Shown here piece after piece: positions 7,405-16,832 of a stretch of DNA of 64,000 nucleotides. Location of the stretch: the NCBI RefSeq assembly GCF_014773395.1, contig NZ_JACXAF010000003.1, positions 248,001-312,000 on the forward strand, written 5' to 3'. Position 1 is the first letter of the stretch. Every line of letters starts with the position of its first letter. Source of the stretch: Neiella litorisoli (GTDB taxonomy: Bacteria; Pseudomonadota; Gammaproteobacteria; Enterobacterales; Neiellaceae). A program made the translations under genes and the position numbers. Below the pieces are notes generated by a model. The model did no database searches. It had not been told where the DNA came from and saw only the letters and a list, made by a program, of their open reading frames with translations.

Positions 7405-8400
7405 ATGTCGGTCGAACTCGAACATTTTATCATTCATCGAATTAAAAATAATGCGGAAGGCCTACTAGAGCCTGAATTTCAGCAACAAGAAGTTGCCTTA
7501 TCTGACACGGCTTGCCAGCTGGTGGCTGAACTGCATCAGCGTTTCAACGCCAAACCAAGCAAAGGCATTGGCCGTTTTGTTGATGACAGCGACAGCTCAT
7601 TTCCGGCCATGTTGCAAAACCAAGACGATGATAATTTTGTCGAATTCAGCCAACAGACTTGCAAACTGATTGCCTCAAAAATGGAGGCCTATGGGTTAGC
7701 CAACGAGTGCTATTTGCTTTTTGCTGAGTACCGCTATGTCGCGCAGCACTTTCTGCTGATCTCGGAAGTGCCGGTAAAAGAAAAAGTGACCTGTAACGAA
7801 AAAATGGAAATTGGTCGCTTTAGATTTCTCGACGCCGATGCACTGCAGCTAGCGATACGGTTTGATTTAATGCTGTTGGCCACCGAGCAACAAAACTTCG
7901 CGACTTTCGTCAAAGGGCGGGCTGGTCGCAAAGTCGCTGATTTCTTCCTCGATTCGATGGCCATTGAAGAATTAGTTGACCGCAAAGCGCAAGCCGAACA
8001 GTTAGGCGCTGCGGTGTCTGAATTTTGCGATCAGTATATCGCCGCACCTGAAGTGCAGGCCGAAGTAAAAAAAGAGCTGGTTAATTATTGTAAAGAGCGT
8101 CAGGACGCCGGAGAGTCGGTTCAAGTCGACGGCGTATCTGAGTTAATTAGTGCGCCAGCCGAGGTCAGTTTTAGCGATTTTATCGCCAACAATGACGAGC
8201 CGCTGCCAGAATCCATGGAGCCGGAAATCAAGACCTTAAAGCAACTGACTCGCTTCGCCGGTACCGGAAAGGGCGTATCCATTAGTTTTGATGCCTCATT
8301 GTTGGGCGATCGGGTCACTTATGATGTGGCACAAGACAGATTGGTCATCTCTGAAATCCCCCCTAATCTAAAAGATCAGCTAATCCGCAAACTTAGCTAA
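7405..8400 (+). CDS. yejK: Nucleoid-associated protein YejK (NdpA)
   Basis: 331-residue DNA-associated protein of the NdpA/YejK family; bound to the nucleoid in E. coli. Family signs: start ELEHFIIHRIKN, KPSKGIGRF around residue 54, and the middle QNFATFVKGRAGRKVADFFLDS. Length is close to the 335 residues of E. coli. It is divergent from yejL-yejM, conserving the E. coli arrangement. Molecular role of the family remains poorly defined. Confidence 0.93.
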   Translation: MSVELEHFIIHRIKNNAEGLLEPEFQQQEVALSDTACQLVAELHQRFNAKPSKGIGRFVDDSDSSFPAMLQNQDDDNFVEFSQQTCKLIASKMEAYGLANECYLLFAEYRYVAQHFLLISEVPVKEKVTCNEKMEIGRFRFLDADALQLAIRFDLMLLATEQQNFATFVKGRAGRKVADFFLDSMAIEELVDRKAQAEQLGAAVSEFCDQYIAAPEVQAEVKKELVNYCKERQDAGESVQVDGVSELISAPAEVSFSDFIANNDEPLPESMEPEIKTLKQLTRFAGTGKGVSISFDASLLGDRVTYDVAQDRLVISEIPPNLKDQLIRKLS

Positions 8401-8826
8401 TTTCATAACTAGCTCTCTGTTTCATTTGCGTTTTCTCGGTTGGCGTCCATACTTGCTCTAGCGCCAACTGGGAGCTCTGATTATGCCTCGCCGAACTCGG
8501 TGAAACCGGTAACAAACTTTCATAATTCTGAAAGTCGAAGGCTATAGCGGTTTTATATGACGGGCGCATTGCAAGTTCATGTTGTGGAAGCGGTTTCTCA
8601 AAAGATTGAAAAAAATTTGTCGGTGTTTTGAGAATAATTTTTGGAAAAATTGGCTGACTTTTGAGCGTTTTGTGGTTGTCGTTGAAAGCTGGTTTCAAAA
8701 ATTTGAGTTGCGTCATATGACTAAGCCAAGCCATGAACTAAACTTTCGGCGGCTAGGTTAGGGGTAACCCCTAGAATAATATCTAGAGCTATAAGCTCAA
8801 ATAATCTCAAAAAAGGAAAAGGCGAA
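8401..8826. other. Intergenic region, malE regulatory zone
   Basis: 426 bases without a supported gene. It holds three AAACCG-centred sites (8502-8511; inverted at about 8546-8554 and 8589-8597), of the form bound by LacI-family repressors, and an inverted repeat next to the malE start (8759-8773). A TAGAAT at 8772-8777 could be a -10 box without a good -35, which would suit an activator-dependent promoter. No MalT-type GGGGA(T/G)GAGG box was seen. Confidence 0.45.
8759..8773. promoter_or_regulatory. Inverted repeat upstream of malE
   Basis: TAGGGGT-A-ACCCCTA is a perfect 7-base inverted repeat around one base, 53 bases before the malE ATG and touching the possible -10 box. Its position fits an operator. 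The binding protein is unknown. Confidence 0.45.
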
Positions 8827-10005
8827 ATGAAAACTTCATTGTTGGCTACGGCCGTAGCAGTTGCAACTCTGGGCATGTCCGCTTCTGTTGCAGCAATTGA
8901 AGAAGGCAAGCTGTTAATCTGGATTAACGGTGACAAAGGCTACAATGGTCTTGCTGAAGTCGGTAAAAAGTTTGAGCAAGAGCTGGGTGTTCCAGTTGAA
9001 GTTCAACACCCAGACGATGCAACGGGTAAATTCCAGCAAGCCGCATCTACTGGTGATGGTCCAGATATCTTCTTCTGGGCGCACGACCGTTTCGGTGACT
9101 GGGTAAGCGCTGGTTTGTTATCGCCAGTTGAGCCTGCATCTAAAACCAAAGCGGCGATTGAAGACTTCGCTTGGGACGCAGTAACCATCGACGGTAAAGT
9201 TTATGGCTACCCGCTGTCTGTTGAAGCAATCGGCCTGATCTACAACAAAGACTTGGTGCCAAACCCACCAAAAACCTTTGAAGAAATTCCTGCGCTGGAC
9301 AAAGAACTCCAGAAAAAAGGCAAAAATGCCATTCTGTGGGACTACAACAACACTTACTTCACTTGGCCTGTACTGGCAGCGAACGGCGCGTATGCGTTCA
9401 AATATGAGAACGGCGCATACGACGTTAACGACACCGGCGTAAACAACAAAGGTGCGGTACAAGGCGCAACACTGATTAAGAAAATGATCGATGACGGTAT
9501 GATGCCAACTGGTGCGAACTACTCTGTGATGGAGTCTAAGTTCAACTCTGGCCAAGTCGCGATGATGATCAACGGTCCTTGGGCTTGGGGCAACGTCGAG
9601 AAGAGTGGTATCAACTACGGCGTAACCTTCATCCCAAGTGTTGGCGGCAACCCTTCTAAGCCATTTGTTGGTGTTGTTGCTGGTGCCATCAACGCAGCGT
9701 CTCCTAACAAAGACTTGGCAAAAGAGTTCCTGGAAAACTACCTGCTGAACAAAGAAGGTCTGTCTACAGTGAATGCTGACGTACCTCTTGGCGCGGTTCC
9801 ACACAAAGAGTACATGAGCGAGCTGGCAAGCAATCCAAACATTGCTGCGACATTCGCTAATGCTCAAGCGGGTGAGCCAATGCCTAACGTAAACGCGATG
9901 GGTAAATTCTGGGGTGCGATGGAGTCTGCACTGAAGAACATCACTTCTGGCACGCAAAGTGTCGAAGACGCCCTGAATACTGCCGCTAAGCGAATCGTTA
10001 AATAA
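8827..10005 (+). CDS. malE: Maltose/maltodextrin-binding protein MalE
   Basis: Periplasmic binding protein of the MalEFGK importer, 392 residues. Signal peptide [16 protein letters not shown]...SVAA, cut before about residue 24, then [41 protein letters not shown] and FFWAHDRFG, all near-identical in pattern to E. coli MalE. AAAAGGAAAAGG precedes the ATG. Codon choice is noticeably more uniform than in neighbours, suggesting high expression. A hairpin separates it from malF, which would let MalE be made in excess over the membrane parts. Regulation is likely by a LacI-type repressor or other maltose regulator not in this window. Confidence 0.97.
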   Translation: MKTSLLATAVAVATLGMSASVAAIEEGKLLIWINGDKGYNGLAEVGKKFEQELGVPVEVQHPDDATGKFQQAASTGDGPDIFFWAHDRFGDWVSAGLLSPVEPASKTKAAIEDFAWDAVTIDGKVYGYPLSVEAIGLIYNKDLVPNPPKTFEEIPALDKELQKKGKNAILWDYNNTYFTWPVLAANGAYAFKYENGAYDVNDTGVNNKGAVQGATLIKKMIDDGMMPTGANYSVMESKFNSGQVAMMINGPWAWGNVEKSGINYGVTFIPSVGGNPSKPFVGVVAGAINAASPNKDLAKEFLENYLLNKEGLSTVNADVPLGAVPHKEYMSELASNPNIAATFANAQAGEPMPNVNAMGKFWGAMESALKNITSGTQSVEDALNTAAKRIVK

Positions 10006-10024
10006 TTTGATTTAGCCTGTAGTA

Positions 10025-10049
10025 ATGGAGGAAGCCCTGCTTCCTCCAT
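10025..10049 (+). promoter_or_regulatory. malE-malF intergenic hairpin
   Basis: Perfect 10-base stem ATGGAGGAAG/CTTCCTCCAT with a 5-base loop and no T-tract. Such hairpins between binding protein and permease genes protect the upstream mRNA and lower downstream expression; E. coli has repetitive palindromes at the same place. Confidence 0.75.
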
Positions 10050-10086
10050 GTGTTTCTAACGCGAAGGTCACATTAAGGTTGTCAAA

Positions 10087-11727
10087 ATGGATGCATCATC
10101 CTCTGCATCAAGCTCAAGATCCGGCCTCTGGATCAAAATACTGGCACTAGCTGCAACTATCCTTATTGGTGGATATGCCGTTATTGCTATGTATGCCAGC
10201 GGAGAATATCTGTTTGCTATTGTCACGCTAGTTCTGTTTTCGCTTGGCATTTACGTATTCACTAATCCGCGTACGTATGCACATCGATACATTTTTCCCG
10301 GTGTCGCGGGGATGGCGATATTTATCGTCTTTCCAATGCTTTACACCGTCTATATTTCGTTTACCAACTACTCAGGAACGAACCTGCTGACGTTGGAACG
10401 AACGCAAAATTACTTGCTGTCTCTGAATTACCAGACCGATGGTGGTTCGTACGATTTCTCGCTTCACAAAGGTGAAGGGGATCGTTACTACATCGCGCTG
10501 CAATCGGAAGCAGATCCTGAGAAAATCTTTGTTTCACATCGTGTAGAACTCTTAACCAAAAAAGAGATGACTGCCGGCCGTATTCGCCCAGCAGACTTGC
10601 CGATGGTTGATAGTGGTGTCGATATGCGACCAGCCACTAAACTGCCAGACGCACCTGCAGAGCCAATTCGTACTGTGGTTCAACTGCGAGACCACTTGTC
10701 AGCAATCAAGCTAAACCTGCCTGACAACGTTTATCTATCAATGAACGGCTTGCGTAAGTTCTCGGCCTTGAAATCGGTCTATACCAAGCTGGAAGATGGC
10801 GCTCTGGTTAACGGCACGATCATCATCTCCGATAGCGACACGCTGCTAAATAACAAAACCGGAAAACTGCTACGACCAAACTACAACACTGGTTTTTACC
10901 AACATGTAGATGACTCGAATAAGTTCGTCGGCGAGCGTGTTCCACCGGGCTTTACTGTTGGTGTGGGTTGGAAAAACTACTTGCGGGTGATGACCGACAA
11001 GGGTATCCAAGGGCCATTCCTGCAGATCTTCGTTTGGACGGTGATATTTGCCGGCTCATCGGTGGCACTGACGTTGGCATTGGGTATGGTGCTAGCCTCA
11101 TTGGTACAGTGGGAGCACCTCAAAGGCAAAGCCGTTTATCGAGTACTGCTGATTTTACCCTATGCCGTGCCGGCATTTATTTCGATTCTGGTATTTAAAG
11201 GTTTATTCAACCAGAACTTTGGTGAAATCAACTTAGCACTAGACAGCTTATTTGGGGTTAAACCAGAATGGTTTACCGATCCGACGCTGGCCAAAGCCAT
11301 GGTCTTGATTGTTAATACTTGGCTCGGCTACCCATATATGATGATTCTTTGCATGGGCTTGTTGAAGTCGATTCCAGAAGACTTGTACGAAGCCTCGGCG
11401 ATGGACGGTTCTGGACCGATTGGTAACTTCTTTAAGATTACTGTGCCATTGCTGATGAAGCCGCTGACGCCGCTGCTGATCGCTTCATTTGCATTCAACT
11501 TCAATAACTTTGTGTTGATTCTGTTGTTGACTAAAGGTGATCCAAATATTGTTGAGGCAACGACTCCTGCTGGTCACACCGACTTGCTGGTGAGTTACAC
11601 CTATCGGATCGCGTTCGAAGGTTCAGGCCAAGACTACGGTCTAGCTAGTGCCATTGCTGCGCTTATTTTCATTATGGTTGGTGCACTCGCCATTTTGAAC
11701 CTCAAGCTAACCAAAGCAGAGTCTTAA
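10087..11727 (+). CDS. malF: Maltose ABC transporter permease MalF
   Basis: 546-residue inner-membrane permease. As in E. coli MalF (514 residues, eight membrane spans) it has three N-terminal spans up to about residue 100, a large periplasmic P2 loop from about 105 to 300, and the C-terminal permease core. The EAA loop that docks on MalK reads EASAMDGSGPIGNFFKITVP. Ends in the conserved LNLKLTK region. The malG ATG follows 12 bases later after AAGGAG. Somewhat longer N-terminal tail than E. coli. Confidence 0.96.
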   Translation: MDASSSASSSRSGLWIKILALAATILIGGYAVIAMYASGEYLFAIVTLVLFSLGIYVFTNPRTYAHRYIFPGVAGMAIFIVFPMLYTVYISFTNYSGTNLLTLERTQNYLLSLNYQTDGGSYDFSLHKGEGDRYYIALQSEADPEKIFVSHRVELLTKKEMTAGRIRPADLPMVDSGVDMRPATKLPDAPAEPIRTVVQLRDHLSAIKLNLPDNVYLSMNGLRKFSALKSVYTKLEDGALVNGTIIISDSDTLLNNKTGKLLRPNYNTGFYQHVDDSNKFVGERVPPGFTVGVGWKNYLRVMTDKGIQGPFLQIFVWTVIFAGSSVALTLALGMVLASLVQWEHLKGKAVYRVLLILPYAVPAFISILVFKGLFNQNFGEINLALDSLFGVKPEWFTDPTLAKAMVLIVNTWLGYPYMMILCMGLLKSIPEDLYEASAMDGSGPIGNFFKITVPLLMKPLTPLLIASFAFNFNNFVLILLLTKGDPNIVEATTPAGHTDLLVSYTYRIAFEGSGQDYGLASAIAALIFIMVGALAILNLKLTKAES

Positions 11728-11739
11728 GGAGTCGATACA

Positions 11740-12630
11740 ATGGCAATTGTTCAACCTAAATCAATCAAGTATCGCATCTTAGGCACTCACGTCTTTATGT
11801 GGTTCTTTCTGTCTCTGATCATCTTCCCATTGTTGATGATCATTGCTATCTCATTCCGTGAAGGTAACTTCGCGATTGGTAGCATCATTCCTGAGAATCC
11901 ATCTCTGGAACACTGGAAACTGGCCTTAGGTATTCCGATCGTAATGCCTGATGGCAGCATTAAGCCACCACCATTCCCAGTTCTGACTTGGTTGTGGAAC
12001 TCGATCAAAGTAGCTGGAATTACAGCGCTATTGATTGTGGTGTTGTCAACAACATGTGCTTATGCATTTGCTCGTATGCGCTTCGCGGGTAAGCAAACCA
12101 TTCTCAATGGCATGTTGATTTTCCAAATGTTCCCATCGGTGCTGGCGCTGGTCGCGATCTACGCGATGTTTGACAAGATTGGTCAGCACATTCCAGCGCT
12201 GGGCTTAAATACCCACGCCGGTTTGGTGTTCATCTACTTATCTGGTATTGCGTTGCATGTTTGGACCATCAAAGGCTACTTCGAAACCATCGATTCATCG
12301 TTGGAAGAGGCAGCAGCCATTGACGGTGCAACACCTTGGCAAGCGTTTAGACTAGTGTTATTGCCGCTTTCTGTGCCTATTTTGGCGGTGGTCTTCATTC
12401 TGTCCTTTATTGCGGCCATTACCGAGGTGCCGGTAGCTTCACTGTTGATGACTGACGTCAATAAGTACACCTTGGCAGTTGGTGCACAGCAATATCTGTA
12501 TGAACAAAATTACTTATGGGGTGACTTCGCCGCAGCTGCGGTTATGTCCGGTTTGCCTATCACCATTGTATTCCTGCTCGCGCAGCGCTGGTTGGTTGGT
12601 GGTCTCACGTCAGGTGGCGTGAAAGGTTAA
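11740..12630 (+). CDS. malG: Maltose ABC transporter permease MalG
   Basis: 296-residue inner-membrane permease, partner of MalF; E. coli MalG has the same length. Six hydrophobic spans; the EAA loop reads [21 protein letters not shown]; the C-terminus ends [13 protein letters not shown], the tail that reaches into MalK. Good Shine-Dalgarno AAGGAG before the ATG. Co-transcribed with malF and malK. Confidence 0.97.
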   Translation: MAIVQPKSIKYRILGTHVFMWFFLSLIIFPLLMIIAISFREGNFAIGSIIPENPSLEHWKLALGIPIVMPDGSIKPPPFPVLTWLWNSIKVAGITALLIVVLSTTCAYAFARMRFAGKQTILNGMLIFQMFPSVLALVAIYAMFDKIGQHIPALGLNTHAGLVFIYLSGIALHVWTIKGYFETIDSSLEEAAAIDGATPWQAFRLVLLPLSVPILAVVFILSFIAAITEVPVASLLMTDVNKYTLAVGAQQYLYEQNYLWGDFAAAAVMSGLPITIVFLLAQRWLVGGLTSGGVKG

Positions 12631-12677
12631 TCCCTGAACAAGTTTGATGAATAATCGTAAAGAATTCGGAGTCTGAA

Positions 12678-13826
12678 ATGGCTGAAGTAGTCCTAGAAAG
12701 TGTAAGAAAAAATTATGATCCTGCGGTGCATCAGGACACCTTGCGGGATATCAACCTGCATATCAAAGAAGGTGAGTTCGTTGTCTTCGTTGGCCCGTCG
12801 GGCTGTGGTAAATCAACCCTGTTGCGAATGATTGCCGGCTTGGAAGACATCACTTCGGGTGAGTTGACCATTGGTGGCAGAGTCGTCAATGACGTGCCTC
12901 CAGTTGAGCGCAACGTTGGTATGGTGTTCCAGTCGTATGCTTTGTATCCGCACATGGATTTGTACGAGAACATGGCGTTCGGTCTGAAACTGAAAAAGGT
13001 TGATAAAGCAGAAATCAAAAAGCGTGTTGATGCTGCATCAGAAATCCTTGGCTTGACCCCGCTCCTAGACCGTAAACCAAAGGCTTTGTCCGGTGGTCAG
13101 CGTCAGCGCGTGGCAATTGGTCGCTGTATTGTCCAGCAACCTGCGGTATTCCTGTTTGACGAGCCATTGTCTAACCTTGATGCTGCACTTCGGGTCAAGA
13201 TGCGTATTGAGATTGCAAAACTGCACAAGGAACTGCAATCAACCATTATCTACGTAACCCACGATCAGGTTGAGGCAATGACCTTGGCCGACAAGATTGT
13301 GGTTCTGAGCCCATTGAAGAAGGGTGCAGAAACCAACTTAGAACAGTTCGGCTCACCATTGGAGCTTTACCACAATCCAGCTAACAAGTTTGTCGCTGGC
13401 TTTATCGGCTCACCTAAAATGAACTTCCTCAAGGGTGAAATCGCTGAGATTAACGGTGAAACCAGTTGTAAAGTGAAGCTTTCAACTGGCGATGTGGTTA
13501 CCGCTTCAGTTGATGCGTCGAGCGCACAGGTTGGCGATCAGGTTGAGCTGGGTGTTCGCCCTGAGCACTTGGTGACCATGGATCATCCTCACGCCGACAG
13601 CAGCATTAGTGGTGAAGTGATGGTCGCTGAACACTTGGGTGCAGAGTCTTTCATCTACATGACTGTTGATGGTCAAGACTTTACCGTGAAGGCCGAAGCT
13701 GAAGTTGATGTACACGCAGGCCAAACATATGCCATCGGTATTCCTGCCGACGCTTGCTACTTGTTCAACACCAAAGAACAAGCGTTTAAGCGCACCGCGA
13801 AGTACACCACCACGAAAGTGAGCTAA
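12678..13826 (+). CDS. malK: Maltose ABC transporter ATPase MalK
   Basis: 382-residue ATPase energising MalFG. Walker A GPSGCGKST (39-47), Q-loop VFQSYALYPHM, signature LSGGQRQRVAIGR, Walker B VFLFDEPLSNLDA and switch His in YVTHDQVEAM are all intact. The C-terminal part is the TOBE/regulatory domain that in E. coli binds MalT and EIIA-Glc; here it is recognisable (LGVRPEH) but its partners cannot be judged. Last gene of the malEFGK unit; a strong terminator follows. No lamB, malM, malPQ or regulator is attached. Confidence 0.96.
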   Translation: MAEVVLESVRKNYDPAVHQDTLRDINLHIKEGEFVVFVGPSGCGKSTLLRMIAGLEDITSGELTIGGRVVNDVPPVERNVGMVFQSYALYPHMDLYENMAFGLKLKKVDKAEIKKRVDAASEILGLTPLLDRKPKALSGGQRQRVAIGRCIVQQPAVFLFDEPLSNLDAALRVKMRIEIAKLHKELQSTIIYVTHDQVEAMTLADKIVVLSPLKKGAETNLEQFGSPLELYHNPANKFVAGFIGSPKMNFLKGEIAEINGETSCKVKLSTGDVVTASVDASSAQVGDQVELGVRPEHLVTMDHPHADSSISGEVMVAEHLGAESFIYMTVDGQDFTVKAEAEVDVHAGQTYAIGIPADACYLFNTKEQAFKRTAKYTTTKVS

Positions 13827-13841
13827 GTATCGCTAAGCGTG

Positions 13842-13871
13842 AAAAAGCCAGCTGATGCTGGCTTTTTTTTT
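13842..13871 (+). terminator. Intrinsic terminator after malK
   Basis: Stem AAAAAGCCAGC / GCTGGCTTTTT with TGAT loop and nine Ts, 16 bases after the malK stop. Confidence 0.93.
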
Positions 13872-14008
13872 GCGCGATAAAACAAATGGTTTGACTCCTT
13901 TATTTATTTCACGATACGCAATTTTATTGAGCGAGGCGTCAAAGTTAGTTAATTTAGGCGGGTATCCCACAAATTTGATCTCGCTCAATTAATACCAATA
14001 ACAACTAA

Positions 14009-15817
14009 ATGCTAACGATTTGCTCTTATTTCAGCCGCCCTCAAGCCGCCGCGTTAATTGGTGGGCTCTTGTGGTTTTATTGCTTTGCTGCTGCCGCGGA
14101 AGTCTCGGTACCGCTAGAGCAAGCGATTAATGAATTAGAAGCGGAACGCTGGAAAAGTCGCCATATGCAGCAGCAAAAACTTGATGACATTTTACGTTAT
14201 CAAAGCCAATTGACGCTGCAGCAGCAAACTCGTATCAACATTATTCAGGCCCAGTTGGCATTGCTTGACGGCAACTATGGCACAGCCGAGCAATTGGCGT
14301 CTGCGATTGCTCAGCGTACTGAGTTTCCCAACTCCCAGTTGGCAGCGTATTCACTGCTGATGAATCTGGCCAATCTACGTGGCCAATACGAAACGGCTTT
14401 TTATTACATGTATCGCGGCGAAGCTCTACTGACTCCGGAATCCGATCCTCGCCGTCGGTATGAGATCTATTCGTCGTCCGCCAATCTGCTGATCAATGCG
14501 CAAATATATGATCAAGCTGAATCGCGGCTTGCTTCAGCACAAGGATTAGCCAAAGAGATTGCCGATCCCAAACTATCTTGCTCTGCACAATACGTCCAAG
14601 CCAAACTGGCTTACCTGCGGCAACAATATGAGTCGGCAGGACGCTTGTTACAGGCCCAAATTGAGCAATGTCGCGCTATTAATGAGTCGTTATTTGTGGG
14701 CGCCGGTCTGGTTTGGTATGGCCGCACCCAGGCCTATGAAGAGCAACACGAAGCGGCGCAAAAAACCTTGTTTGAAGCGCTCAATAGCTTGCAGCAAAAT
14801 GGCTTCAAAGCTGGCATCGTTAAGGCTAATTTGAGCTTGGCTGAGTTATATTTGCGCACCAATCAATTTGATCTTGCATTGCAATATGCCAAAGAGTCGA
14901 TTGCCATGGGCGCCAAGCTCGAGCAATGGCAAGACTTGGTCGGCGCTTATCAAGTTGCGGCATTAGCGGCGGAGCGCTTAGGTGACCTTGATGATGCGCT
15001 GTATTATGAGCGATTGCTGCAGCAAGCGTCGGAACAATCATTAGTGCAATCGAAAGCGATTCGGTTGGCCTATCTAAAAGCTCGGTTCAGCTCGACTGCT
15101 GAGCAGCAAAAAATAACTTTGTTTAAAACTGAAAACGAGTTGGCCAGTCTGCGCAAAGAAGCCGCCTTAACCCATCGCTGGCTGATCGTTCTTGGCTTAT
15201 TCGCCACTTGCTGTGTCTGTGCCTTGCTGTTCGTGATGTTGATCCGCTCGCGCAAAGAGCATCGCCATTATCGTCAGCTATCGCAAACTGATTCATTAAC
15301 CAACATCTTTAATCGCCGCTACTCTCTTGAACTGGCTGAAAAGCGCTATCGCGCCTGCCTTGTTGAGCAAACGCCATTCACCGTGGTGATGATTGACGTC
15401 GACCACTTTAAATCCGTCAATGACACCTTTGGTCATGCCATTGGCGATCAAGTGCTAAAGCATGTTGCTAATCAGTTGAGCTTGGCGATTCGTAAGCGCG
15501 ATATCGTTGGGCGCACCGGCGGCGAGGAATTTGCGCTATTTTTGCCAAGTAGTGATGAGGCCCAAACTAAGGCCGTGGTCGAACGTTGTCGGGCAAACTT
15601 AGCGACTATTCGGGATAAAATGTCGCAACAGATTGAAGTGACCGCAAGCTTTGGAATTGCTTCGGCCACAGGCGGTAAATTGCCGCTGGAAGCTTTGATT
15701 CGGCGCGCTGATGAGGCGCTTTATGATGCCAAATCTGCCGGTAGAAATCGTCTTGTGGTGTACCGCTCAGGAAAGGATGTAGACTCGCAGCCATCACAAT
15801 ATGAAGTAATGCTCTGA
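14009..15817 (+). CDS. TPR-repeat membrane diguanylate cyclase (GGDEF)
   Basis: 602-residue sensor cyclase making c-di-GMP. Hydrophobic N-terminus (to about residue 30, signal peptide or anchor), then a long periplasmic helical part with TPR-like repeats (about 60-370), a coiled linker, one membrane span WLIVLGLFATCCVCALLFVM (about 391-410), and a cytosolic GGDEF domain. The active site reads GGEEF and an RxxD inhibitory site (RKRD) is present nine residues before it, so the enzyme should be active and product-inhibited. No partner gene adjacent. The ligand sensed by the TPR part is unknown. Confidence 0.9.
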   Translation: MLTICSYFSRPQAAALIGGLLWFYCFAAAAEVSVPLEQAINELEAERWKSRHMQQQKLDDILRYQSQLTLQQQTRINIIQAQLALLDGNYGTAEQLASAIAQRTEFPNSQLAAYSLLMNLANLRGQYETAFYYMYRGEALLTPESDPRRRYEIYSSSANLLINAQIYDQAESRLASAQGLAKEIADPKLSCSAQYVQAKLAYLRQQYESAGRLLQAQIEQCRAINESLFVGAGLVWYGRTQAYEEQHEAAQKTLFEALNSLQQNGFKAGIVKANLSLAELYLRTNQFDLALQYAKESIAMGAKLEQWQDLVGAYQVAALAAERLGDLDDALYYERLLQQASEQSLVQSKAIRLAYLKARFSSTAEQQKITLFKTENELASLRKEAALTHRWLIVLGLFATCCVCALLFVMLIRSRKEHRHYRQLSQTDSLTNIFNRRYSLELAEKRYRACLVEQTPFTVVMIDVDHFKSVNDTFGHAIGDQVLKHVANQLSLAIRKRDIVGRTGGEEFALFLPSSDEAQTKAVVERCRANLATIRDKMSQQIEVTASFGIASATGGKLPLEALIRRADEALYDAKSAGRNRLVVYRSGKDVDSQPSQYEVML

Positions 15818-15953
15818 TCGTCAGCTGCCAGCAACGCAGTGGCGATTAAATGCAGTAATTATCCTGCGGCATTGTATACTCTCTTGTTTTAGTTGGGCCG
15901 CGCTTGGTCCAAACTCAGTTTGAACCATTCAGTCAAAGACCAATTGGTAGGTT

Positions 15954-16832
15954 ATGCAGCTTTTCGTAAAAGATCTCACCGTCATTGATTCGTCCTATTT
16001 GTGCCCGAACAGAGGTGTTGTTGGCCAGAGCTGGATTGTTGATGTGGTCCTCCATGGCCAGCTTGATCAACACAGCATGGTGCTCGATTTTGGCCAGGTT
16101 AAGAAGCGCTTAAAGGCGATTATCGACGAAGAGGTGGATCACAAACTCTTGGTTCCTAGCCAGCATCCTGCGACTACCGTGACGGCAGGCGATCATGATA
16201 TGCAATGGCTCGACTTTGCCGGCGATAGCGGCGGCATTCACTTGTATTGCCCACAGCAAGGTTTAGCGTTACTACCAACGGAGCGGATTTGCGCGCGCTC
16301 GGTGACTGACTATCTGGGCGCGATTATTCAGCGTTACCTGCCAGCCAATGTGGTCAAAATCGAATTGACCCTAAGAGAGGAAGAAATTCCTTCGGCTTAT
16401 TACCACTACACTCACGGTTTGAAAAAACACGATGGCAACTGTCAGCGAATCGCTCATGGCCACCGGTCGATGATTGAAGTTTGGCATGCGGGTATGCGCA
16501 ATGACTTATTGGAGCGACGTTGGGCAGAGCGTTGGCAAGATATTTATTTAGGAAGTATTGAAGACAGGGTAGGAATCGAGCAGCTTCACCGCTCTCCGCA
16601 AGCCTTGGCCATTAGCGATGAAACCCATTATGGCTTTAGCTATGTCTCGGGGCAGGGCCTGTTTGAGTTAGCCATTCCGCGCAATGCTGTTGAGTTGATC
16701 GACACCGACACCACAGTGGAATGCTTGGCCGAATATATGTTGCGCGAAACACACAAATGGCCGGAAGTGACCGGTGAAGTTTCTATCTTTGCCTATGAAG
16801 GTGTTGGGAAAGGAGCGATTGCCCATGGTTAA
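15954..16832 (+). CDS. 6-pyruvoyl-tetrahydropterin synthase-like, two T-fold halves
   Basis: 292-residue protein with two tandem PTPS/QueD-type halves. The first (about 1-110) keeps the MVLDFGQVKK motif but has no HGH zinc motif (SYLCPNRGVVGQSW in its place); the second (about 130-280) keeps C163 in GNCQRIAHGH and the HGH ligands at 168-170, with H154. Known relatives convert dihydroneopterin triphosphate to pterin or 6-carboxytetrahydropterin; QueD makes a queuosine precursor. The actual substrate is uncertain because of the unusual first half. It overlaps the M23 peptidase gene by eight bases, so the pair is co-transcribed, an odd partnership. Confidence 0.75.
   Translation: MQLFVKDLTVIDSSYLCPNRGVVGQSWIVDVVLHGQLDQHSMVLDFGQVKKRLKAIIDEEVDHKLLVPSQHPATTVTAGDHDMQWLDFAGDSGGIHLYCPQQGLALLPTERICARSVTDYLGAIIQRYLPANVVKIELTLREEEIPSAYYHYTHGLKKHDGNCQRIAHGHRSMIEVWHAGMRNDLLERRWAERWQDIYLGSIEDRVGIEQLHRSPQALAISDETHYGFSYVSGQGLFELAIPRNAVELIDTDTTVECLAEYMLRETHKWPEVTGEVSIFAYEGVGKGAIAHG

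Noticed and set aside
8393-8734. 113-codon minus-strand ORF before malE
   Set aside because: No ribosome site, no recognisable domain, overlaps the malE control region and the yejK end; pattern fits chance.
9118-9957. 279-codon ORF on the minus strand opposite malE
   Set aside because: Antisense to a well-conserved gene with even codon use; composition (many Val, Arg, His, Cys) reflects the reverse reading of malE.
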